The notes beneath the pieces are model-generated. The model saw nothing but the letters and a program-made list of their open reading frames with translations, was not told where the DNA came from and ran no database searches. A program made the translations under genes and the position numbers. Positions 18,076-25,229 of a stretch of DNA of 64,000 nt are shown in pieces. Each line of letters opens with the position of its first letter. Within the stretch, counting starts at the first letter, position 1. This DNA comes from CAMLDH01 sp966250375 (GTDB lineage Bacteria; Pseudomonadota; Gammaproteobacteria; Burkholderiales; Burkholderiaceae_D). The stretch spans positions 1-64,000 of the forward strand of contig CBINHE010000001.1 in the NCBI GenBank assembly GCA_966250375.1, read 5' to 3'.

Positions 18076-18264
18076 CTTAGAGCGGTTTGCGCTCCGATGT
18101 AAGGTAGGGTGCGCCCCGCGCACCGGTGCTCTTGCGACGTTATCGGTGCGCGGGGCGCCCTTGCAGGGCGCGCACAGGCTTGCAAGCCTGTGCCGTTTCG
18201 CAGGCGGATCGCATGCGATCCGAAATCCCTGCTCACCCCTACAGTGATTTGCAAACCGTTCTAG
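18076..18264. repeat. MITE-like element with terminal inverted repeats and three internal palindromes
   Basis: The ends are imperfect inverted repeats, TTAGAGCGGTTTGC (18077-18090) and GCAAACCGTTCTAG (18251-18264). Inside are a 15-bp stem GCGCCCCGCGCACCG (18111-18125 pairing with 18144-18158), a perfect palindrome CACAGGCTTGCAAGCCTGTG (18173-18192) and another, CGGATCGCATGCGATCCG (18205-18222). It is far richer in G and C than the flanking car genes. It fills the gap between carB and the argJ-like gene, ending four bases before the carB stop codon on the window's + numbering. It codes for nothing evident, so it is probably a non-autonomous mobile or REP-type repeat that could attenuate transcription of the downstream half of the operon. 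Confidence 0.8.
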
Positions 18265-18267
18265 GGC

Positions 18268-19038
18268 TTATCCGACGCGTTCGTATTTTTCCTTTAATAT
18301 TTTTCGAAAATGTTTTTGCGCGTCTTTGGCGGCGAACGAAGCGCGATGCACCAGCTTCGAGTCAACCGCGGATTTTTCCAGCTTTTCAATGAGAGTTCGG
18401 TTGACGATTTTTTTGGTATTGCGAAATGCTGCCAACGGGTAGCGAGCCAGTGATCTAGCTGTCGCAATCGCGCTATCGAGAAGGAGCGGATTATCTACGA
18501 CATCATTGATCAAGCCATATTGATGGGCCTGCATGGCCGAAATTGGCTCGCAACGGTAGATGATGTCGCGCATCCTGTTCCAGGTTGTCAGCTCGCTTAA
18601 AATCGCCGCACCAACCGAGCAGCCGATACCATGCTTGAGTTCCGGCATTTGCAGCGCGGCCTGTCGCGACATCAAGCGCCAGTCGAACATCATTGCCAGT
18701 TGAAACCCTATGCCGATCGCCATTCCCTCAATCGCAGCGACACTTGGTTTTTCCAACGTCAGCACCGAGGTATAGAGATCGGTCACGCGGTCGATCCACT
18801 GATCGACATCTTCTCCGCCCACCAGGTTTTTTACTTCATTAAAATCACCGCCGGCGCTAAATGACCTGGATGGACCGCCATACATGACAACTGCTTCCAC
18901 CTCCTCGTCCGTTCCTGCCTTTTTCAACGCCAATTTCACTGCGTCTTCCAGCTCGCGATTGAACGGGTTATGCCGGTTCATGTGATTCAGTTGAATAATG
19001 CGAATGCCGTCACAGTCGAATTCGAGAACATTGTTCAT
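18268..19038 (-). CDS. carB: Carboxymethylproline synthase CarB (crotonase superfamily)
   Basis: CarB condenses malonyl-CoA with glutamate semialdehyde/pyrroline-5-carboxylate to give (2S,5S)-carboxymethylproline. The protein has 256 residues. The catalytic glutamate (Glu131 in Pectobacterium CarB) is present as Glu133 in M-P-E-L-K-H-G-I-G-C-S-V-G-A, and the oxyanion-hole loop reads S-F-S-A-G-G-D-F-N-E-V-K with Gly64. Y-P-L-A-A-F-R-N-T-K-K and the C-terminal A-K-D-A-Q-K-H-F also match CarB. AGGA lies eight bases before the ATG. It follows the second copy by 33 bases and is therefore the copy expected to be catalytically competent. Confidence 0.93.
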   Translation of the reverse strand: MNNVLEFDCDGIRIIQLNHMNRHNPFNRELEDAVKLALKKAGTDEEVEAVVMYGGPSRSFSAGGDFNEVKNLVGGEDVDQWIDRVTDLYTSVLTLEKPSVAAIEGMAIGIGFQLAMMFDWRLMSRQAALQMPELKHGIGCSVGAAILSELTTWNRMRDIIYRCEPISAMQAHQYGLINDVVDNPLLLDSAIATARSLARYPLAAFRNTKKIVNRTLIEKLEKSAVDSKLVHRASFAAKDAQKHFRKILKEKYERVG

Positions 19039-19071
19039 GAATAATTTCCTGAAGTGGTTGAAGCAAAATGA

Positions 19072-19860
19072 TTAAATCGCCGTAAACCGAAGGCTGATGT
19101 CAGCGTCGCGCTCTCTCAACATTTTCTGGAAAGGCAGTGAGATGCCCTGTTCATGGAAGGTCGTTTTGTGTACTTGTTTGCACATTTCGGAAGACCCGAT
19201 AAGCTTGTCGAGGAAGCCGTTGTTAACCACTTTTTTTGTATTGCGAAAGGCCGCCTGAGGGTAAGCGGCCAGTGCTATCGCAGCCACGATGGCACTCTCC
19301 AGCAAGGAGGAGTCGTCCGCAACATCATTCACTAATCCATGATGAAGAGCTTGGTCTGCAGAGATCCGTTCTCCTCGGTAAATAATGTCCCGCATCGTGT
19401 TCCAAGTGCCGATGTGCTCGAGAATTGTTGCGCCCGCCGTGCAGCCGATACCGTACTGAAGATTTTGCATATACAGCTTGGCCTGCCGAGACATGATGCG
19501 CCAATCGAACATCATCGCGAACTGAAATCCCATACCGATCGCGCCGCCACCAATTGCCGCGACACTGGGCTTCTGCAACAGCAGCACCGTGACGTACAGA
19601 TCAATGGCGCGCTCAATCCATTCATCCACGCCTTGGTAACCAAACAGGTTCTTGAATTCGTTAAAATTATTTCCTCCGCTAAAAGAGCGGCCGGCCCCAC
19701 CGTATACGACAACCGCCTGGATGCTGTTGTCCGCATCTGCTCTTTTCAATGCATCCTTCAACGAATCTTCCAAGGCAGGACTAAAAAAGTTGTGCTGGTT
19801 TTCCGGGTTGATCTGGATGACGCAGATCCCTTTTTCGCTGGACTCAATAATTTCGGGCAT
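19072..19860 (-). CDS. Second CarB-like crotonase lacking the catalytic glutamate
   Basis: A 262-residue paralogue of the neighbouring CarB, aligning without gaps over about 240 residues (for example S-V-A-A-I-G-G-G-A-I-G-M-G-F-Q and A-A-F-R-N-T-K-K-V-V-N). Two active-site positions have changed: the CarB catalytic glutamate is Asn133 (M-Q-N-L-Q-Y-G-I-G-C), and the oxyanion-loop G-G-D has become G-N-N (Gly64 to Asn64). The ordinary decarboxylative condensation is therefore doubtful. It could be a partner subunit in mixed trimers, a thioester-handling enzyme, or a crotonase with new chemistry. Its start lies inside the 3' end of carA (17-base overlap), implying coupled translation. Confidence 0.9.
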   Translation of the reverse strand: MPEIIESSEKGICVIQINPENQHNFFSPALEDSLKDALKRADADNSIQAVVVYGGAGRSFSGGNNFNEFKNLFGYQGVDEWIERAIDLYVTVLLLQKPSVAAIGGGAIGMGFQFAMMFDWRIMSRQAKLYMQNLQYGIGCTAGATILEHIGTWNTMRDIIYRGERISADQALHHGLVNDVADDSSLLESAIVAAIALAAYPQAAFRNTKKVVNNGFLDKLIGSSEMCKQVHKTTFHEQGISLPFQKMLRERDADISLRFTAI

Positions 19861-21406
19861 ATTTATTCCTGTCTATGGAAGTTTCAAAACGCCTCATCAG
19901 ATCATCTGGATCGATTGTTTCCGGCGTTTGCCCATGCAGTAAAAATTCCCGATAAATAAAATAGGCAAAGAGAGATTTGAATTCGTAACTCGATACTTCG
20001 GTGCCCAGCCTCTTGGCAAACATACTGTTTACGGAGGACCCTTCATGGATGCCGATTTTCTTGCGCCAGATGATATTTTTTGGAAGTAAATCATTGTTCG
20101 CCGCATATTCGCGCAACACGATTTTCACTTCATCTTCTGAGACTTTGAGCGATGCACACAGATCGAGGCAGAAGCCAATCAAGCGATTGCTCCAAAAAGG
20201 ATGCCTGATTCGCAGACCATAATGGCAGGCGCCAAATGAACTGAATTCGCCAGTCCATCGAGTCCGGTATACCTGCTCCCACAATACTAGGTTGGCGTCG
20301 CGTGCCGGCGCTTGAAGCGGCAGGATGCCGCCGAACAGCAAGTCTGACCCATAGCCCGTAACCAACGTATCAACCAGTCCTTCCGTTTTCCGGTAAAGCG
20401 CAAAGAGGGGGGCCTGTATTTCGGCAGAAAGCCCATCGTAAATCTCGTTGTGATAAATCGATTCGATCAGCCCAGTCAACACGTCGCCATCAGACAACAA
20501 GAATTCCTGATGGCGTGTACCCAGATGTTTGGCGACTTGCTCGGCAAATATAAACTCGTTGGATATTTCAGTGCCAATTGAAAACGTTCGCAATTCTGGG
20601 AGCGATGGCCTAGCCAGTGCAGTAATCAAACTGGAGTCAAGGCCACCGGAAAGCGGGATGCCGACTCTTCCCGCGTTGGTGACACATTGATCGACTGCGG
20701 ACCGCATCAAGAGGTCTATCATTTGCAGTGCCTGTGCTTTTGAAATATTACGTTCAGCGCGCGGCATGTAGGCATGGTAAAGCGTGCTAGTGAGCACCGG
20801 CATATGGTGCCCGTCAAAGCTGACCCTCAAGATTTCGCCAGGTTTGAGTCTTCTGACGTTTCTGACCGGCGAATAATTATCCGGACGAGCGGACGGGGGC
20901 AGCAGATTTTCAAATGCGGTGAAGTCGGGCCGAAAATTGCTACGCTGGCAGAGAAGTTTTATTTCTGAGGCAACCCACGGACTGCATTCCGTTGTGACGT
21001 AGCCGGTCATCGTGGCAGCCGCATCACCAAAGAAACTCAGGCTGTTCGATACCCCCTCCATCTGCAGGCAAATGAAGCTGCCCTCTATGAGCGCCAGTGC
21101 GCTTTCACCCAAAGTTTTTGTGGTCAGTTGCACCAATTCCGCATCGTTTGCAGTCAGCACATTGCTGTCGTACATGCACAGCATCGTTTTCAACTGCGTA
21201 CGATTGAGAACCTCGCCTATCAGTACCGATGTCATATCCGCCGCATGTGCCAACGACGCATGTGGAGAGCCTTGCTTCGGCACATCGTTGATTGCGATGC
21301 TCCATGCACCGACATTAATCATCTCGGTCTTCCAACCCAATTTATGGGCAATGTCAGACAATTCGGCACGCTCTGCGCGAGGGGCTGCAATAAAGGAAAA
21401 GGACAT
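19844..21406 (-). CDS. carA: Carbapenam synthetase CarA (beta-lactam synthetase family)
   Basis: CarA uses ATP to close the beta-lactam ring of carboxymethylproline, giving carbapenam-3-carboxylate. The protein has 520 residues: an N-terminal Ntn/glutaminase-like domain (about 1-205) and a synthetase domain. The N-terminus is M-S-F-S, so the Cys2 nucleophile of true asparagine synthetases is absent, as expected for beta-lactam synthetases. The PP-loop is S-G-G-L-D-S-S (253-259). The catalytic dyad Tyr345/Glu380 of Pectobacterium CarA corresponds to Tyr352 (G-Y-G-S-D-L-L-F-G-G) and Glu387 (W-T-G-E-F), and Lys450 in R-K-K-I-G-I-H-E-G matches Lys443. It is the first gene of the minus-strand operon, behind a lux-box-like site. 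Confidence 0.94.
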   Translation of the reverse strand: MSFSFIAAPRAERAELSDIAHKLGWKTEMINVGAWSIAINDVPKQGSPHASLAHAADMTSVLIGEVLNRTQLKTMLCMYDSNVLTANDAELVQLTTKTLGESALALIEGSFICLQMEGVSNSLSFFGDAAATMTGYVTTECSPWVASEIKLLCQRSNFRPDFTAFENLLPPSARPDNYSPVRNVRRLKPGEILRVSFDGHHMPVLTSTLYHAYMPRAERNISKAQALQMIDLLMRSAVDQCVTNAGRVGIPLSGGLDSSLITALARPSLPELRTFSIGTEISNEFIFAEQVAKHLGTRHQEFLLSDGDVLTGLIESIYHNEIYDGLSAEIQAPLFALYRKTEGLVDTLVTGYGSDLLFGGILPLQAPARDANLVLWEQVYRTRWTGEFSSFGACHYGLRIRHPFWSNRLIGFCLDLCASLKVSEDEVKIVLREYAANNDLLPKNIIWRKKIGIHEGSSVNSMFAKRLGTEVSSYEFKSLFAYFIYREFLLHGQTPETIDPDDLMRRFETSIDRNKYARNY

Positions 21407-21520
21407 ATTCTCGTGAATGGTTGGTTAATCGAATTTTTCACAACGCATGTCGCGGGTGAATCGAAAACCTTTCAAGCAACATTGCGTATTGGTATTTAGC
21501 CTGCTCAGAATCATTTAAGG

Positions 21521-21540
21521 TACTGTCCGAAGAGACAGGT
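21521..21540. promoter_or_regulatory. Lux-box-like palindrome in the carA/luxI divergent promoter region
   Basis: TACTGTCCGAAGAGACAGGT has the lux-box core CTGT-N8-ACAG (21523-21538), the same spacing as the Vibrio fischeri lux box. It lies midway in the 276-base gap between the divergent carA and luxI starts. About 30 bases from its centre on each side is an AT-rich -10 candidate: ATAAAT near 21562-21567 for luxI and TAAATA on the minus strand near 21494-21499 for carA. This fits a LuxR-type activator binding at about -42 for both promoters. Function is inferred from position and symmetry. Confidence 0.72.
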
Positions 21541-21682
21541 AGGTAGACGCGTAGTACAAGGATAAATTGATGCTTTTGGAATGCATACTATCCACTTGGA
21601 CAGCTGTCGCGCACAGCAAGAGGATTGGTATAAGGAGGCGGCATTCGATCCTATTAACTTCCTGATAGTCGGAGGGCATGGA

Positions 21683-22378
21683 ATGAAATTTACTCCTTTA
21701 ACTTTTACCGAAGGTCGCTTCACCATACGTACTCTTGCGAGCGAAGCGGACAAACTTGCGGCCTATCAGCTTAGGCACAAAATCTTTTGCGAAAAGCTGC
21801 GTTGGGTACCTGCTTTGCCCAACGGCCTGGAAATCGATGCATATGATCGACAGGGGATTTTGCTGGGGGCCTTTTGGGAAAATGATGTCTTGTTATCGAC
21901 GCTTCGATTCCTAAAAGGGAATCAGGCCTACATGCTGGAAAAAGAATTCAAGTCCTTGCTTCCCTCGAATTTCAAACTCTATAAGTCGGGAGAAACAGCT
22001 GAAGTAACGAGGCTGGCAACTTTACTTCCATTGATGAAAACGCATGAATCGCACAAGCTTGCGCTCGATATGACTTTCAAAGGGATGTACCTCTGGTCAA
22101 TCGCAAACGGGGTTCGGTTTTTGTACTTTGTGGTCGAGCGCGCATTCTTGCGCTTGATGACCATGCGTGGATTTCCATGCAAGGCGCTGGGACCCGTTCT
22201 GTTATTCGGAAGAGGGAAGCGTGAATGCGTGGCGGTGCTGCTGGACTGGGAAGGATTCGAGACCAACTCGCTCGACAAATCCAAAGCCCGCTACATTAAT
22301 TGGCTAAGGGGGATTCAAATGCGTCAAGTATCGGAACAGGTAAGTGTGCATTCTATTGAGGGCAACGAACAACATTAG
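21683..22378 (+). CDS. luxI: LuxI-family acyl-homoserine lactone synthase
   Basis: A 231-residue autoinducer synthase that makes an N-acyl-homoserine lactone from SAM and an acyl donor. The ATG at 21683 has GGAGGG seven bases upstream; the frame is open to 21581, but that extension is not part of the family. The invariant LuxI residues are present with correct spacing: Arg31, Phe35, Trp41, Asp52, Asp55 (R-H-K-I-F, L-R-W, E-I-D-A-Y-D), Arg75 (S-T-L-R-F), and Glu107/Arg110 (A-E-V-T-R-L). Acyl-chain specificity cannot be read from sequence. It is divergent from carA and convergent with the luxR gene, 32 bases away. Confidence 0.93.
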   Translation: MKFTPLTFTEGRFTIRTLASEADKLAAYQLRHKIFCEKLRWVPALPNGLEIDAYDRQGILLGAFWENDVLLSTLRFLKGNQAYMLEKEFKSLLPSNFKLYKSGETAEVTRLATLLPLMKTHESHKLALDMTFKGMYLWSIANGVRFLYFVVERAFLRLMTMRGFPCKALGPVLLFGRGKRECVAVLLDWEGFETNSLDKSKARYINWLRGIQMRQVSEQVSVHSIEGNEQH

Positions 22379-22410
22379 TGGTATTGGACCACTGATCCGA
22401 CCCTGTCCCA

Positions 22411-23169
22411 TCAAAAATTGATAATCCCCTGCGATAACGCAACTGCCACAATGTGCGAACGTCCACAAACTCCAAGTTTGGCGGATACATTTTGCAAATG
22501 AAATTTCACTGTTCTTTCGCTTATCGTCAAGATGCAGGAGATTTCCCAATTTGTTTTCCCCGACGTCACCCATCTCACTACTTCTTTTTCCCTTTGTGTC
22601 AGCTCGACATAAGTGTTTTTTTTGCCGAAATTTGATCTGAAGAATGCCTCGTGCAGATGCGGAAGAATATAGTTCATGATTGTGAGATGACGTGACTCTT
22701 GTTCAAGCTTTTTGCCGGAAAATGAAAATAAGCTCGCACGCATATTTTTTGCATCAAGCATCCCCATCGTAAGTCCGGCCTCCAATCCAAAGCTTCTTGC
22801 TTCCTCCCAAAAGCCGTGATTGCAAGCGGATTTCGCTATGGAGAACGTATCGGACCATTTCTGCGTCATGAAATTTGCGAAATGTTGCTGCACGATGGGA
22901 TCGATCGATGCATAGTTTCGCTTCTCATAAATTTCAATCCAGCGTTTTGGATAACTGATGTTAACGATGTGGCTTTTTTGAACTTGGCCTCTTTCGTCTG
23001 TATGGCCGATGACGGCAGCGATTCCGTCCGTAGGCACGATACTGTTTATTTTTTCAAAAAGGCTTGCCGCCTCTTCGAACGGTTTTTGATAAGTGCATTC
23101 AGTGATAACGTCTAAAACGTCGGCCAAATCGTTCTTTGACAAAGATAAAAAAACATTAGAATTTTTCAA
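22411..23169 (-). CDS. luxR: LuxR-family quorum-sensing transcription regulator
   Basis: A 252-residue regulator if it begins at the TTG at 23169, which has GGGAG eight bases upstream; the frame stays open to 23271 without an ATG. The N-terminal autoinducer-binding domain keeps the W-x3-Y-x8-D-P signature (R-W-I-E-I-Y through S-I-D-P) and the downstream Trp and Gly positions. The C-terminal GerE-type helix-turn-helix is canonical (L-T-Q-R-E-K-E-V-V-R-W through S-E-R-T-V-K-F-H-L-Q-N). Being convergent with luxI and next to carA, it is the likely CarR-equivalent activator of the car operon. Confidence 0.9.
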   Translation of the reverse strand: MKNSNVFLSLSKNDLADVLDVITECTYQKPFEEAASLFEKINSIVPTDGIAAVIGHTDERGQVQKSHIVNISYPKRWIEIYEKRNYASIDPIVQQHFANFMTQKWSDTFSIAKSACNHGFWEEARSFGLEAGLTMGMLDAKNMRASLFSFSGKKLEQESRHLTIMNYILPHLHEAFFRSNFGKKNTYVELTQREKEVVRWVTSGKTNWEISCILTISERTVKFHLQNVSAKLGVCGRSHIVAVALSQGIINF

Positions 23170-23770
23170 CGTCGCACTCCCGACAATTCTTTGTTGCACA
23201 ACGAAATAACTGCAATGTTCATATCCGATTAATGTATTTCCATGTGCTCTGCGCTGCCAGAAGACACGCAAGAAGCACTACCCGCAACTGGGCAGACGAT
23301 CTGGTCATTTGCGTCGGCCCGCAGCAGGCGCTGGCGACTTTCGACGAACGCAAGGCACCAACGAAAGCATGAAGAGATTGAGTCGTTAGTTCTTCCCCCC
23401 AGGAAAATGAACTTCGGACAAATCTTCCCAAAGAACATTGAACTCGCTATACGCAGCCTCAATCATTGCCCAGAAAATGTCTCAATTTCAAAATCCCCCC
23501 GCATGAGGTCTTCATGAAATAGTTGCATTTGCAATAATATGGCGTTACCAACCGGACTTGTCAATTTAATCATGGCATTCGCCCCCCTTTGTTTTCCAAG
23601 CCAGCCTGTATCGCCGGTGCACCGCTCCCAGCCATCGAATGGGCAACGCTGACCATTCCCTCGGTGTGCATTTACAGTGATGCGGCCGTGATATCGATTT
23701 AAAATGCTGCTACTTTGATTCGCACCATTCACACCGGCAAACATTGTCGTTTTAATAAGGCGTATATATC
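23170..23770. other. Right edge of the island: about 600 bases without a convincing gene
   Basis: This stretch holds the luxR leader, then roughly 500 bases of mixed composition, then the pyrE upstream region. A + strand frame at about 23241-23351 (containing N-W-A-D-D-L-V-I-C-V-G-P-Q-Q-A) and a minus-strand frame around 23395-23490 (containing A-A-Y-S-E-F-N-V-L-W-E-D-L-S-E-V-H-F) read like fragments of former proteins but are too short to name. They may be remnants of the insertion that brought in the car genes. No tRNA, attachment repeat or clear terminator was recognised. Confidence 0.5.
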
Positions 23771-24448
23771 TTGAATAATTTGCGTCAGCAATTCATTGAA
23801 TTTTCAGTTAATGCCGGCGTGCTCCGGTTCGGCGAATTCGTCACCAAGGCCGGTCGCAACTCTCCATATTTCTTTAACGCCGGCCTGTTCAGCGATGGTG
23901 CGATTCTGGGCAAGCTGGCCGAGTTTTACGCACAAACCCTGCTCGACTCCGGCGTCGAATTCGACATGCTGTTCGGGCCGGCGTACAAGGGCATCACGCT
24001 GGCATCGTCGACCGCGGTGGCATTGGCCGGCAAGGAACGCAACGTGCCGTTCGCCTTCAATCGCAAGGAAGCCAAGGACCACGGCGAGGGCGGCACAATG
24101 GTGGGCGCCAAGCTGCAGGGGCGCGTCGTGATCATCGACGACGTGATTTCCGCCGGAACCTCGGTGCGCGAATCGGTTGATATGATACGGGCGGCCGGCG
24201 CCACACCGTGCGCCGTGCTGATCGCATTGGACCGAATGGAGCGCGCTGGTCAGGATGGCGCGCTATCCGCGCATTCGGCAGTGCAGGAAGTGAGCCAAAC
24301 CTACGGCATACCGGTGATTTCGATTGCCAACCTGGATGATTTGTTTGAGTATATTTCCGCAACGGGAACGGATTCACGGCAGGCGCAGTATAAAGATGCA
24401 GTCGCGGCTTACCGCAAGCGGTATGGGGTAGCGTCGCTGGCTTCTTGA
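23771..24448 (+). CDS. pyrE: Orotate phosphoribosyltransferase
   Basis: Fifth step of pyrimidine synthesis, joining orotate and PRPP to make OMP. The protein has 225 residues, the normal length, starting from a TTG at 23771 (M-N-N-L-R-Q-Q-F) with AAGG upstream. The PRPP-binding loop V-V-I-I-D-D-V-I-S-A-G-T-S is clear, and N-R-K-E-A-K-D-H-G-E-G-G is the catalytic flexible loop. It marks the right boundary of the accessory block. The next gene begins 20 bases after its stop. Confidence 0.96.
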   Translation: MNNLRQQFIEFSVNAGVLRFGEFVTKAGRNSPYFFNAGLFSDGAILGKLAEFYAQTLLDSGVEFDMLFGPAYKGITLASSTAVALAGKERNVPFAFNRKEAKDHGEGGTMVGAKLQGRVVIIDDVISAGTSVRESVDMIRAAGATPCAVLIALDRMERAGQDGALSAHSAVQEVSQTYGIPVISIANLDDLFEYISATGTDSRQAQYKDAVAAYRKRYGVASLAS

Positions 24449-24468
24449 CTCTTTATGGGGGGAATGCA

Positions 24469-25092
24469 ATGAAAAGCGCAGCCAAAACCTTGTTCGTTTT
24501 TTCCTTTATTCTGGCGCCCTGGGTCGCACATGCGCAGATTTACATGTGCAAGGATGCATCCGGCAAAACGATGACTTCCGATCGGCCAATTCCGGAATGC
24601 GCCAACCGTGCCATGCGTGAATACGGCAAAAGCGGCATGCTCAAGCGGGACATTCCGGCACCGCTGACGGCGGAGGAGAAGCGTCAAAAGCAATTGCAGG
24701 AAGAGAAGAAAAAGGCCGAGGCGCTAGCGGCCGAAGAGCAAAGAAAAAGCGATCGCACGATCATGGCACGTTACGGCAAGGAAGCCGATATCGAAACAGC
24801 GCGAAAGCGCGCGCTTGATATCGTACAAGAGCAGGTCAAGAGAGGAAATGCGTCGATTGTCGTGTCCGAAGAGCAATTGAAGCAAGCGCAAGCCGAAATG
24901 GAATTGTACAAAAAGAGGCAAGCCAAGCCGCCGGCAGCATTGCAGCACAGCCAGGAACAAGCGGAGCAACGCATCAAGGATGAAACGAAGGCAATGAAGG
25001 AGGGTGAAGCAGAGATTGCGCAGATCAATGCAAGGTTCGATCAGACTCTCAAACGGTATCGTGAGATGACGGGGGGCGAGGCAACGAAATGA
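24469..25092 (+). CDS. Periplasmic DUF4124-like protein with coiled-coil tail
   Basis: A 207-residue protein beginning at the ATG at 24469 (GGGGGG upstream). The signal peptide ends in V-A-H-A, followed by Q-I-Y-M-C-K-D-A-S-G-K-T-M-T-S-D-R-P-I, the typical DUF4124 pattern (aromatic-x-C-x-D-x2-G near the mature N-terminus). The rest (about residues 70-200) is Lys/Glu/Gln-rich and predicted helical or coiled-coil. Function is unknown; such proteins are common downstream of pyrE in Burkholderiales. Confidence is high that it is a gene, low for any role. Confidence 0.85.
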   Translation: MKSAAKTLFVFSFILAPWVAHAQIYMCKDASGKTMTSDRPIPECANRAMREYGKSGMLKRDIPAPLTAEEKRQKQLQEEKKKAEALAAEEQRKSDRTIMARYGKEADIETARKRALDIVQEQVKRGNASIVVSEEQLKQAQAEMELYKKRQAKPPAALQHSQEQAEQRIKDETKAMKEGEAEIAQINARFDQTLKRYREMTGGEATK

Positions 25093-25173
25093 GCGTCGTT
25101 TCTTACCAGGTGGCGGTGAGCGTGGCAAATCGCAACAGTTCATCGTCAACCTTGAGCAGCCAAATGAATTGAT

Positions 25174-25192
25174 AGGGCGCATCGTGATGCGC
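25174..25192. repeat. Hairpin repeat, copy 1
   Basis: AGGGCGCATCGTGATGCGC contains the stem GCGCATC/GATGCGC. The first 18 bases recur exactly at 34966-34983. It sits between the convergent DUF4124-like gene and gatB, so it may serve as a bidirectional transcription stop, though no T tract follows. Confidence 0.55.
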
Positions 25193-25229
25193 TCTACCTC
25201 TATCTCCGACAGCGTCATCTGGCAGGCTG

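Noticed and set aside
18063..18254. Short open frames inside the repeat element
   Set aside because: They arise from the palindromes; no start signals or protein-like composition.
19844..21406. Asparagine synthetase (AsnB)
   Set aside because: The N-terminal nucleophile Cys2 is missing and the Tyr/Glu/Lys residues of beta-lactam synthetases are present; the neighbours are CarB and CarC.
23241..23351. Reverse-transcriptase or transposase fragment (A-D-D-L-V-I-C-V-G)
   Set aside because: The similarity to a Y-A-D-D-type motif is only a few residues; there is no supporting domain around it.
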